NCBI GenBank assembly: GCA_002346475.1 | Contig: DDZV01000002.1 | Span: 1 to 59,683 of the forward strand | Direction of reading: 5' to 3' | From: Acidobacteria bacterium UBA2999 | GTDB taxonomy: Bacteria; Acidobacteriota; Vicinamibacteria; Vicinamibacterales; UBA2999 | Length of the DNA stretch: 59,683 nucleotides | In this document: piece after piece, positions 52,847-59,683 of the stretch | Layout of the letters: every line of letters starts with the position of its first letter | How positions within the stretch are numbered: position 1 is the stretch's first letter | Translations under genes and position numbers: made by a program | The notes under the pieces: model-generated | Seen by the model: only the letters and a program-made list of their open reading frames with translations | Databases searched by the model: none | What the model was told of the DNA's origin: nothing

Positions 52847-54064
52847 TTAGTCGTCTAATAGACGGCGCTGTTTTTCAAAACGACTCTTGGCTGGGTAGTT
52901 CAGGAGCTCGCTGTCGTGTACTGGCTCTCCGTCTGTCCGAGCCGTCGCTAGAGATAGCATTCGAGGAACAACTTGTCTTCGACAAACTGGATCACCGAGT
53001 ATTTCATAGTGCATATTTCTCCGCTTTGGAACAAAACCTGCGTCTTCAACGTTTAAAACAATCTCTAGCTCATCCATGCAATAACTGGCACCCGCAGATC
53101 TGACGACATTTTCCTCAATCATTACACTCCCCATGTCATTAGCACCGAAAGCAAGACTTAACTGGCCAACTTTTCCACCTTGAGTTACCCAAGATGCTTG
53201 TAAGTTTTCAAAATTGTCTAAAACTAATCGCGCCAGCGCAAGCGTACGCAAGTAATCAACTCCAGTAACTTCACTGCCGCCTCTCTCTGTATTCTCAGGT
53301 TGATAACTCCACGCAATAAATGCAGTAAAGCCTCCGGTTTCATCCTGCAAATCCCGCAGTCTCATCAAATGCTCAATACGCTCCTCTAGACCTTCTACAG
53401 TTCCATACATCATTGTTGCAGTAGTCCGAAGACCCGCACGGTGCACATCTCGCATTACTCCAATCCACTCATCAGCAGAAGCTTTGGAATAGCAGTTCAA
53501 TAGCTTCCTGACTCGATCAACAAGCATTTCTGCGCCACCTCCGGGAACACTATCTAATCCAGCCGCCACCAATCTTTCAATAACAGCAGTTACACTTATT
53601 TGACTTAGTCGAGCTATATGAAGAAGTTCCGGGGGTGATAAGGCATGAAGCCTGAAATCTGGGTGCTTCTGTTTTACAGCCTTAAATAAATCTTCATACC
53701 ACTCAATTGGCAGATCTGGGTTATGGCCACCCTGAAGCAAAGCCTGATTCCCTCCGACCTCAATAGTCTCGTCAATTTTTTTAATAATTTCTTCAAAAGC
53801 TAAAACATAGCCTTCCGACGATCCAACTTGACGATAAAACGCACAAAAATTACAACGGGCAACACAGACATTTGTGTAGTTAATATTTCTATCAATTATG
53901 TAAGTAACGATACCGTCATTATGCCGACGCAACCTTACTGAGTTAGCTAGAAAAGCAAGGGTGTGCGTTGGAGCATCACGGTACAGTTTGAGCGCCTCTT
54001 TTCCATCAAGGCGTCCCCCGCTAAGAACTTTTCGCTTAATTTGATCTAGCATTTTTACATTCAT
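52847..54064 (-). CDS. mqnC: cyclic dehypoxanthinyl futalosine synthase
   Basis: Radical SAM enzyme that cyclises dehypoxanthinyl futalosine in the futalosine route to menaquinone. The CX3CX2C motif is at Cys67, Cys71, Cys74 (CVARCNFCAFYR). The PGGGAEML signature and QDETGGFTAFIAWSYQPENT are typical of MqnC, as is RGGSEVTGVDYLRTLALARL. The C-terminal GANDMGSVMIEENVV segment is also typical. It is 405 residues, normal length. Start ATG. It lies 22 bases after mqnA and 11 before the deaminase start. Confidence 0.96.
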   Translation of the reverse strand: MNVKMLDQIKRKVLSGGRLDGKEALKLYRDAPTHTLAFLANSVRLRRHNDGIVTYIIDRNINYTNVCVARCNFCAFYRQVGSSEGYVLAFEEIIKKIDETIEVGGNQALLQGGHNPDLPIEWYEDLFKAVKQKHPDFRLHALSPPELLHIARLSQISVTAVIERLVAAGLDSVPGGGAEMLVDRVRKLLNCYSKASADEWIGVMRDVHRAGLRTTATMMYGTVEGLEERIEHLMRLRDLQDETGGFTAFIAWSYQPENTERGGSEVTGVDYLRTLALARLVLDNFENLQASWVTQGGKVGQLSLAFGANDMGSVMIEENVVRSAGASYCMDELEIVLNVEDAGFVPKRRNMHYEILGDPVCRRQVVPRMLSLATARTDGEPVHDSELLNYPAKSRFEKQRRLLDD

Positions 54065-54086
54065 TCAGCCCGCCTGGAGAGGCTGT

Positions 54087-54869
54087 CTAATAAAACTCAA
54101 GAGCCCGGCGACCAAAACCGTATCCAACATCAGAAGCATAATCAAGAAAGAGTTGAAGTCCTGAAATTTCATCAGAGCCAAGTTCATAACGAACATTTTC
54201 TCTTAAATACGCTGCGGCCCGATCTTCCATCGTAGAGTTTCCAGCAGCGTACTCCGCTGCAATTGCATCAATCTCAGCAATTCCTTGTATTTTTGCAAGC
54301 TGCAACAATTCAACATCCTCTTTACTAATCACACCACGTTTTCCAGTCCATGCCGCGTAAACAAATGGAAGCTTCGTTAAATTTGTCCATTCAAGCCCAA
54401 GATCTATTTTTTCTAATCCAAGGATGTCGTGCTTTGCCTCTAACGCAGGATCTCCTATTACTAGCGCCGCATCGTTATCTTTTATCATTGCAGATAGATC
54501 TGGCTTGTGTGGCATAAATACTGGATCGACATGAAAATGTTTAGCACACAAAACCTTTAAAAGCGCCACAGAAGTTTTTGAACTTATGTCGACTGCTACA
54601 CTTGCAAGGTCGTTGACAGGCTTTGACGTGTAAAGTGCAACAGAGACCACGGGTCCATAAGAAGCAACAGCTACCCCCGGGACTAGACAGTAATCTGAAC
54701 TTTGAAGAAAATCTATTGAAGGTATTAAACCAAGTTCGATATCACCGCGATGTAATAAGGCAGCGCACGCTGACGGTGTATCGTACCTCACAAACCAGTG
54801 CTTAACGTCACGATCGAGAGCAAACGTCAACGGACGTGCATTAAGATAAGAAACTGCACCAACATGCAT
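54087..54869 (-). CDS. mqnA: chorismate dehydratase
   Basis: First enzyme of the futalosine pathway, turning chorismate into 3-(1-carboxyvinyloxy)benzoate. VGAVSYLNARPLTFAL opens the protein, followed by GDIELGLIPSIDFLQS, VSVALYTSKPV, SSKTSVALLKVLC, ALVIGDPALEA and WTNLTKLPFVYAAWTG, all as in MqnA rather than MqnD. I start at the ATG at 54869, because the family has only a few residues before VGAVSYLN. The TTG at 54938 would add 23 residues and overlap the upstream gene by 41 bases. It is 260 residues. Confidence 0.93.
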   Translation of the reverse strand: MHVGAVSYLNARPLTFALDRDVKHWFVRYDTPSACAALLHRGDIELGLIPSIDFLQSSDYCLVPGVAVASYGPVVSVALYTSKPVNDLASVAVDISSKTSVALLKVLCAKHFHVDPVFMPHKPDLSAMIKDNDAALVIGDPALEAKHDILGLEKIDLGLEWTNLTKLPFVYAAWTGKRGVISKEDVELLQLAKIQGIAEIDAIAAEYAAGNSTMEDRAAAYLRENVRYELGSDEISGLQLFLDYASDVGYGFGRRALEFY

Positions 54870-54897
54870 GGGCGAGGAAGGAACTAACACGGGCTCC

Positions 54898-55773
54898 TTA
54901 GGGGACTTTGAAATATCCGTTACGTTCTTCTGGAACAAAGCCAGCCGCTTTTATATTCTTTTCTAACTCAGCAACTGGTGAACGTCTAGGACCATTAAGC
55001 TCCGTGTCTAAACCAGACACATTATCTAAATCATCAGCCCCAAACATGAGAGCAACTTGCGCGAGTTTTGGTCCGTACTGTTGCCAATCAACTTGAATAG
55101 TTGAAATATTAGTAACGATTCTTGCTAAAGCTACAAGTCTAGTGTCCTCAAAACCTGTAGTTGGACGTAAACCATCAAACTTAGTTGGCAAAGGACTGAA
55201 GGCCAAAGCAATCGGGCACTGCTTAGAAAGCATCCTTGCACTCATTAGTAATTCAACACGGTTCTCTTTTGGAGCTTTCTGAATAGTTAGACGAACTTGC
55301 TTAAAGCCAGCTTCTGCTAAGTTTTGAATAGAAACCTCTGGCTGAGCACAGTTATCTAAAGGAAGCTCTGATACCATGTCAAGCCCTGCCTGTCTAAGCT
55401 CACGAAGAGTTGCTAGTAACCCTCTCTCCTGTGTGAGCTCGCTAAGATTTGCCAAAGAAAAACCTGACAGAAAGCCCTCGCCAACGATAGATCTTGCTAC
55501 CTCGACAGCAGCAATAGCTTCGGCAATTGACGTCGGTGTTCCAGTAAGACGAATTTCTGCCGCACTAGGTAAAACTTCATTTTGCAGTGGCTTATCAAAT
55601 TGATTCTTCATTACACGAACGTAACTTACCTTATTTCCACATGTCCGTTTTCGTTTCTCGTCAGCAATGACTCCCAATGAAAGTATGTCGTGAGTAGACG
55701 CTAAGTCTTCTACATCGCTCCGATTAAGTACTTCTTTCTGAGCCACTCGACTTAATAAAACTTCATCAACCAT
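54898..55773 (-). CDS. MqnE/CofH-like radical SAM homologue lacking the iron-sulfur motif
   Basis: Intact 291-residue ORF at the usual place of mqnE. Its C-terminal third resembles MqnE and MqnC (LRPTTGFEDTRLVALARI, YGPKLAQVALMFGADDLDNVS, AAGFVPEERNG), and the N-terminus resembles the SAM-barrel start (DILSLGVIADEKRKR). The middle is shorter: the CX3CX2C cluster is absent (cysteines only near 45, 142 and 186), and PGGGAE is replaced by a different turn. So it cannot do radical SAM chemistry as known. It may be a pseudoenzyme partner or have a new role; a decaying copy is less likely because the frame is open and neighbours overlap. The start may be ATG 55773 or TTG 55779. Confidence 0.72.
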   Translation of the reverse strand: MVDEVLLSRVAQKEVLNRSDVEDLASTHDILSLGVIADEKRKRTCGNKVSYVRVMKNQFDKPLQNEVLPSAAEIRLTGTPTSIAEAIAAVEVARSIVGEGFLSGFSLANLSELTQERGLLATLRELRQAGLDMVSELPLDNCAQPEVSIQNLAEAGFKQVRLTIQKAPKENRVELLMSARMLSKQCPIALAFSPLPTKFDGLRPTTGFEDTRLVALARIVTNISTIQVDWQQYGPKLAQVALMFGADDLDNVSGLDTELNGPRRSPVAELEKNIKAAGFVPEERNGYFKVP

Positions 55774-55775
55774 AA

Positions 55776-56708
55776 TCAACCAATTGTCATTTTCTCTTCA
55801 ATTTTTGTCGCTAGATCTAATGCATTCCGACCTGACAGCCCGCTAACAAGAGGGGGTCGGCGCATCTGAACAGATTCCACAAAATTACGCAGTTCTCTAA
55901 CTAATGGCTCTTCGTTCTTTGTATCAAGAGAGCCTCCTTTAATTACTGAACGCCCGTCTTGAGAAAGAACAGTATAGGCTTCTACTTGTTGTGCGGCGTA
56001 ATCAATAGAAACGTAGGAATCTTCCTGAAAGAAGCGAATCTTACGAACACGATCACGACTTATACGGCTAGCAGTCACATTAGCGATGCACCCAGAATTA
56101 AAACGGATCCTAGCATTTGCTATATCAGTATTCTTGCTCAATACCGCTACACCTACTGCTTCGACAGAAACAACCTCAGAACTTACCAATGCAAGCAACA
56201 CATCAAGATCGTGAATCATCAGATCGTAAATAACGTTAATATCAAGACTCCGCTCCTGGAATACTCCCAACCGATGCACTTCAACAAATCTTGGTTTTAT
56301 AATTAATGGACTAGCAACGGCAATGGCAGGATTAAATCTCTCTGTATGTCCAACACCCAACAAAACATCTAAATCTTTCGAGGCGGAAAGCAACTGATCG
56401 GCCTCTAAGAGGGAGGCTGCAATTGGTTTTTCAACTAACACATCAATGCCATGCTCTAGAAATGGCAGAGCTACCTCAACATGAGCACTCGTTGGAACGG
56501 CAACAACTACTGCATCAACGTGATTAATCACTTCTCTGACGTCTAGAAATGATTTAACGCCATACTTGGCTGCTACTTCGGATACCCGCTTATCGTTAAT
56601 ATCAGCAACTCCAACGAGACTTACCCCTTTCATTTCAGATAAGATTCGTACGTGGTGCTGACCATGATGACCAACTCCCACCACAGCCATTTGCACACTA
56701 CGTTTCAC
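55776..56708 (-). CDS. Gfo/Idh/MocA family oxidoreductase (possibly GnnA-like)
   Basis: NAD(P)-dependent oxidoreductase of 310 residues. The Rossmann motif is AVVGVGHHGQHHVRIL, followed by VLVEKPIAASLLEAD with the conserved EKP lysine, and INVIYDLMIHDLDVLLALV with the catalytic-type His-Asp pair. In LPS clusters such a gene next to lpxA or lpxI can be GnnA, which oxidises UDP-GlcNAc for a 2,3-diamino lipid A sugar; the partner GnnB aminotransferase is not adjacent, so this remains a suggestion. The GTG start overlaps the lpxI stop by four bases. Confidence 0.88.
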   Translation of the reverse strand: MKRSVQMAVVGVGHHGQHHVRILSEMKGVSLVGVADINDKRVSEVAAKYGVKSFLDVREVINHVDAVVVAVPTSAHVEVALPFLEHGIDVLVEKPIAASLLEADQLLSASKDLDVLLGVGHTERFNPAIAVASPLIIKPRFVEVHRLGVFQERSLDINVIYDLMIHDLDVLLALVSSEVVSVEAVGVAVLSKNTDIANARIRFNSGCIANVTASRISRDRVRKIRFFQEDSYVSIDYAAQQVEAYTVLSQDGRSVIKGGSLDTKNEEPLVRELRNFVESVQMRRPPLVSGLSGRNALDLATKIEEKMTIG

Positions 56709-57526
56709 TTACTGCCCCGTCCAAAAATGGTAACGTCCGCCTTACTCGCAGCTTTTAAGGTTTCTGACTTGTCCATAATCAGTGTTTTCTCTGCATCGAC
56801 AGACAATGCAACTGCACCTGCTTGAACCATTGATTTGACCGTTTCTAATCCAATTACTGGAACATCAAAGCGCATGTCTTGGCTGGGTTTAGCTACTTTA
56901 ACAATGCAAACACCCGGTCCAGCTAGCTTCCCTGCTCTAGAAATAACTGCGTCTGTTCCCTCCATAGCCTCAACAGCCACTACGGCTCTCTCTTTAACTG
57001 CAACCGTTTGACCTATATCAAGACTGGCAATTGCTTCTGCCATTTGATAACCGAAGGAGAATTCTTCTTTTTCTATTTCAGTAGGGGCTCGTTCAGTCAG
57101 AACACCCTCCGTAGCCAGCATAGGAGTTATCAGTGCCGTTGAATCGATTACTTCAAGTCCATGTTCATTGAAAAATTTTGTTACAGCACCAATTAATCCA
57201 TCAGTGTTTCGCGTCGCTAACTTTGAAAGCACCGATAAAAAAGTAAGGTCAGGAACAATTTCGCCTGAAAAGATACGTGTGTGTTTAATTTGTCCAGCCA
57301 TAACAACCTGAGTAACGCCAGCCTGTTTAAAAATATCTATACATTTCCCAAGCTGGCCAATTGAAACCCAGTGGATGTCAGCCTGGTGTTGCGCAGCTGC
57401 TTTTGAAAGATCTGGAGATCCCTCCTCCTTTGCCGCCACAATTGTTACCTTGTGCTTTTGGGCACACGCTGCCTCAAGCATAAGAAACGGAAACCGGCCG
57501 TTTCCAGCGATTAAACCTAGCTGCAT
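56705..57526 (-). CDS. lpxI: UDP-2,3-diacylglucosamine pyrophosphatase LpxI
   Basis: Hydrolyses UDP-2,3-diacylglucosamine to lipid X in lipid A synthesis, replacing LpxH. The 273-residue protein has LGLIAGNGRFPFLMLEAA, VVMAGQIKHTRIF, VITPMLATEGVLTERAPTE-like (here ALITPMLATEGVLTERAPT), VKERAVVAVEAMEGTDAVISRAG, VVKVAKPSQDMRFDVPVIG and MDKSETLKAASKADVTIFG. These are typical of LpxI (DUF1009). The start is ATG. It follows the fabZ-lpxA fusion by 21 bases and is coupled to the Gfo/Idh gene. Confidence 0.95.
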   Translation of the reverse strand: MQLGLIAGNGRFPFLMLEAACAQKHKVTIVAAKEEGSPDLSKAAAQHQADIHWVSIGQLGKCIDIFKQAGVTQVVMAGQIKHTRIFSGEIVPDLTFLSVLSKLATRNTDGLIGAVTKFFNEHGLEVIDSTALITPMLATEGVLTERAPTEIEKEEFSFGYQMAEAIASLDIGQTVAVKERAVVAVEAMEGTDAVISRAGKLAGPGVCIVKVAKPSQDMRFDVPVIGLETVKSMVQAGAVALSVDAEKTLIMDKSETLKAASKADVTIFGRGSK

Positions 57527-57547
57527 GTGATGTTGATTCGGCGCTCT

Positions 57548-58852
57548 TTAGTCATCAAGCAACATTTCTTCCATCTGTCCTCTTAGAGGACGCTTTAGAA
57601 TAACGCCACGGGAAGAAGACTTAATGAACTTGACGAGATAGTGGACTTCCGGATCTGTAAGGTTGACATCCCGCTGAATTGCTGCCAGCGCTCTTGCAGT
57701 ATTTAGCTTTGACATTAATAAGTAACGAAAAGCTAACTTGAGCTGTGCAATTGTCTTCTCAGAAAAACCTCGACGCACCAACCCTATAGTGTTTAATCCA
57801 TAGATACGACTTCTGTTGCCAACAGACTTTGCAAATGGAAGCGCATCCTTCGTGACTACAGAATAACCACCTACAAACGCATGACGTCCAATTCGACAAA
57901 ACTGATGAACTCCTGAGTAGGCGCTAACTGTGGCAAAATCGCCAACGCTGACATGCCCGCCTAGCGTCGCACCATTCCCAAGTATGACGTTATTGCCTAC
58001 CTCGCAATCGTGTGCAATGTGAACATTAGCCATAAATAAATTTTTGTCTCCAATCCGCGTATGACCGCCGCCACTTTCGGTACCACGGTTAATAGTAGTG
58101 AATTCACGGAAAGTGTTTTTGCAACCAATCGTCAAGCGTGTTGGACCACCTTTATATTTAAGATCTTGAGGTGCAAGTCCTATTGAAGCCATAGGATAAA
58201 CAATCGTTTCATCTCCTATCTCAGTTAATCCATCAATGACTGCCGACGCGCCAATCTCGCAGCGAGATCCTATCCTTACATTTGGGCCAATCTTCGCGTA
58301 AGGGCCTATTGTTGACCCGGCACCAATTTGTGCACCAGGGTCTACGATTGCTTTCTCGTCTATATAAGCAGCCCCAGTTTTGATCTCCAGCAATAAATCA
58401 GCCTCAGCCACTGGCTGCTTATCCACAAAAGCCTTTGTTCGGACCGATGCCAACTGAGAGTCAATCTTAAGAATGCGAATATCTAAATGAAGTCGATCTC
58501 CAGGTACGACCTGTCGACGAAATTTAGCGTTGTCAACACCTTTAAGAAACACTCTAGCGGTCTCTGACATACCCATTCGCTCAAGGACCAAAACAGCAGA
58601 AGCTTGTGTCAAAGCTTCTATCATTAGAACCCCAGGCATAAGAGGTGAACCGGGAAAGTGGCCTTGAAAAAATTCTTCGTTGACCGTTACATTCTTAATA
58701 GCAGTTAGACGTACCCCAGGCTCATGATCTGTAACAGCATCGATTAGAAATGAAGGATAGCGGTAATAGAGGCGATCCAGTAGAGCTGAAAGATCTATAG
58801 GTGCAGGACTAGAAGATCCAGAACTTTCTACCATTAAAGGCTTCGGGTTCAC
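57548..58852 (-). CDS. fused 3-hydroxyacyl-ACP dehydratase FabZ and UDP-GlcNAc acyltransferase LpxA
   Basis: One uninterrupted 434-residue reading frame with two complete domains. Residues about 18-160 are FabZ: FFQGHFPGSPLMPGVLMIEALTQ gives His65 and Glu79 as the catalytic pair. Residues about 161-434 are LpxA: left-handed beta-helix hexapeptides, then VHIAHDCEVG with His281 (matching E. coli His125), GGHVSVGDF (His300), GVHQFCRIG (His316) and a C-terminal helical part. Gly329 aligns with the acyl-length residue Gly173 of E. coli LpxA, suggesting a long acyl chain. Both domains use 3-hydroxyacyl-ACP. The GTG start overlaps the ompH stop by four bases. Confidence 0.93.
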   Translation of the reverse strand: MNPKPLMVESSGSSSPAPIDLSALLDRLYYRYPSFLIDAVTDHEPGVRLTAIKNVTVNEEFFQGHFPGSPLMPGVLMIEALTQASAVLVLERMGMSETARVFLKGVDNAKFRRQVVPGDRLHLDIRILKIDSQLASVRTKAFVDKQPVAEADLLLEIKTGAAYIDEKAIVDPGAQIGAGSTIGPYAKIGPNVRIGSRCEIGASAVIDGLTEIGDETIVYPMASIGLAPQDLKYKGGPTRLTIGCKNTFREFTTINRGTESGGGHTRIGDKNLFMANVHIAHDCEVGNNVILGNGATLGGHVSVGDFATVSAYSGVHQFCRIGRHAFVGGYSVVTKDALPFAKSVGNRSRIYGLNTIGLVRRGFSEKTIAQLKLAFRYLLMSKLNTARALAAIQRDVNLTDPEVHYLVKFIKSSSRGVILKRPLRGQMEEMLLDD

Positions 58853-59463
58853 GGTTGTGATGCGTTAATCTTTTCAATTACATCAGGTGTCAAATCAAGA
58901 GAAGGATCCCCCCATATGAGTCCTCCGCCAGCAGTATCGAATATGAAGTGCAAGCTCTTCTCTGTAGCAACTTGTTGAAGTGCAGGAATAAGCCTGTCCT
59001 GGAATTCAACTTGCAGTGTCTCAGTTAGCTCTTGGACTTCCTGCTGAGCATCTTGAACCGCACGCTGAAGGTCAAGATCTTGGCGCTCAATTCTACGCTC
59101 AAGATCAATACGCGCAGACACACTCATCACGCTTCCGCTAGATTGTAATTTCTGTTGTTCAGCCTGAAGGGATTCCTGCATTTCACCAATCTCAGCTTCT
59201 TTGCGTTGTTGAAGCGATGCAATTCTTTGACCCGCTTCTTGGCCAGCATCAGACTGACCAGCAACTAGTTGCAAATTGACAAATCCATACTTGACACCTT
59301 CTGGAAATGGTGGCGCTAGTGGAGCGAGGAGTGCTGCAGCCTCTGCATCAATTTGTGCCTGGGCATCATCCTGCTGTGCTTCCAACTCCTCCGCCTGCTG
59401 ACCAAAGCTTGGAGTTATTAATAGCAGCACGCTAAGCACTGCAGCAGCAAACGGAAATTTCAT
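58849..59463 (-). CDS. OmpH/Skp family periplasmic chaperone
   Basis: Skp-type chaperone that helps outer-membrane proteins reach BamA. From the ATG at 59463 it has a signal peptide (about residues 1-21, ending TPSFGQ), a short acidic linker, then YGFVNLQLVAGQSDAGQ and a long coiled coil (about residues 80-165) rich in Glu and Gln, then LHFIFDTAGGGLIWGDPSLDLTPDVIEKI, the typical C-terminal strand. The open frame continues upstream to 59574, but that is inside bamA, so the signal-peptide ATG is chosen. It follows bamA by 16 bases. Confidence 0.9.
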   Translation of the reverse strand: MKFPFAAAVLSVLLLITPSFGQQAEELEAQQDDAQAQIDAEAAALLAPLAPPFPEGVKYGFVNLQLVAGQSDAGQEAGQRIASLQQRKEAEIGEMQESLQAEQQKLQSSGSVMSVSARIDLERRIERQDLDLQRAVQDAQQEVQELTETLQVEFQDRLIPALQQVATEKSLHFIFDTAGGGLIWGDPSLDLTPDVIEKINASQP

Positions 59464-59479
59464 GGCTCTTACGTCCTTT

Positions 59480-59683
59480 CTAAAATGACGAACCGACCGC
59501 AAACTTAAACGAAAAATCTTGTTGCGGACGAAGATTATTATCAAGTACATCTCCTCGTTGAGGATTCTTAGCAAAAATCAAACGAAATGGAACATTAACA
59601 ACTGGCATAAAAAACCTAACCTCTAGCCCTGTAGAAGTCCTAAAGTGCTCAGTGGCAAACGATACCCCTTCATCAACTACTTG
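59480..59683 (-). CDS. bamA: outer membrane assembly protein BamA, C-terminal end (rest outside window)
   Basis: The last 67 codons of a barrel protein are readable: TGLEVRFFMPVVNVPFRLIFAKNP, then a loop, then FSFKFAVGSSF ending in phenylalanine, the outer-membrane barrel signature. This, directly upstream of ompH and lpxA on the same strand, is the classic bamA-ompH-lpx order. The call rests on a short fragment plus context; the POTRA domains are outside the window. Confidence 0.85.
   Translation of the reverse strand, partial: QVVDEGVSFATEHFRTSTGLEVRFFMPVVNVPFRLIFAKNPQRGDVLDNNLRPQQDFSFKFAVGSSF

Noticed and set aside
55776..55779. Reading the MqnE-like ORF as a pseudogene
   Set aside because: The frame is open for about 290 codons, has family sequence at both ends and overlaps or abuts its neighbours without stops, so a shortened functional protein is more likely.

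Overview
This window looks like a chromosomal housekeeping segment from a Gram-negative-type (diderm) bacterium. Outer-membrane genes include bamA (3' end), ompH/skp, lpxA, lpxI and lptE. Quinone genes belong to the futalosine menaquinone route. There is a bacillithiol gene (bshC), a bacterial deoxyhypusine-synthase-like gene, a DUF1844 gene, a Ser/Thr kinase and a TonB-type protein. That combination fits an Acidobacteriota-like lineage best. This is an inference from gene content, and the window carries no rRNA to test it. I see no mobile element, CRISPR array, prophage or rRNA. Genes are packed tightly: no gene-free stretch exceeds 300 bases, and the longest is about 150.

Layout. 1-690: 3' end of guaB. 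716-2711 (-): tsaE and nnr. 2807-3670 (+): a class IV aminotransferase. 3682-8063 (-): gcvP, gcvH and gcvT. 8128-9372 (+): an exported PQQ-type propeller. 9410-10432 (-): the deoxyhypusine-synthase-like gene. 10588-14437 (-): tRNA-Cys, tRNA-Gly, cysS, ribF, an MBL-fold hydrolase and DUF1844. 14479-15315 (+): mazG. 15336-19773 (-): carB and carA. 19917-21536 (+): bshC. 21566-22393 (-): xdhC-like. 22489-26469 (+): grpE, dnaJ, prmA and a secreted M24 peptidase. 26471-27226 (-): rsmE. 27262-32588 (+): Ser/Thr kinase, ilvE, recX and alaS, followed by rpsT. 32972-37786 (-): holA, lptE, leuS and a DUF374 acyltransferase. 37919-41370 (-): ETF-QO, etfA and etfB. 41453-49909 (-): fabF, acpP, fabG, fabD, plsX, rpmF, yceD, dgt, miaA and tonB. 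49931-59683 (-): menG, a UbiA-type prenyltransferase, a futalosine-type deaminase, mqnC, mqnA, an MqnE-like protein, a Gfo/Idh oxidoreductase, lpxI, a fabZ-lpxA fusion, ompH and bamA.

The most unusual part is 49931-59683. Envelope genes run straight into menaquinone genes on one strand with overlaps or very short gaps. FabZ and LpxA are one continuous polypeptide. Where aminofutalosine synthase (MqnE) would be expected, there is an intact but shortened MqnE/CofH-like protein without the CX3CX2C iron-sulfur motif. The next deaminase appears to start at a CUG codon behind a well-placed ribosome binding site. A nearly perfect 18-bp palindrome lies upstream of the electron-transfer-flavoprotein operon.

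Non-ATG starts are common: TTG for fabF, menG, ubiA-type, the MBL gene and probably rpsT; GTG for ribF, dnaJ, lptE, yceD, miaA, tonB, Gfo/Idh and fabZ-lpxA. Several starts were chosen by ribosome binding site and family N-terminus rather than by longest ORF; each case is stated in its entry.
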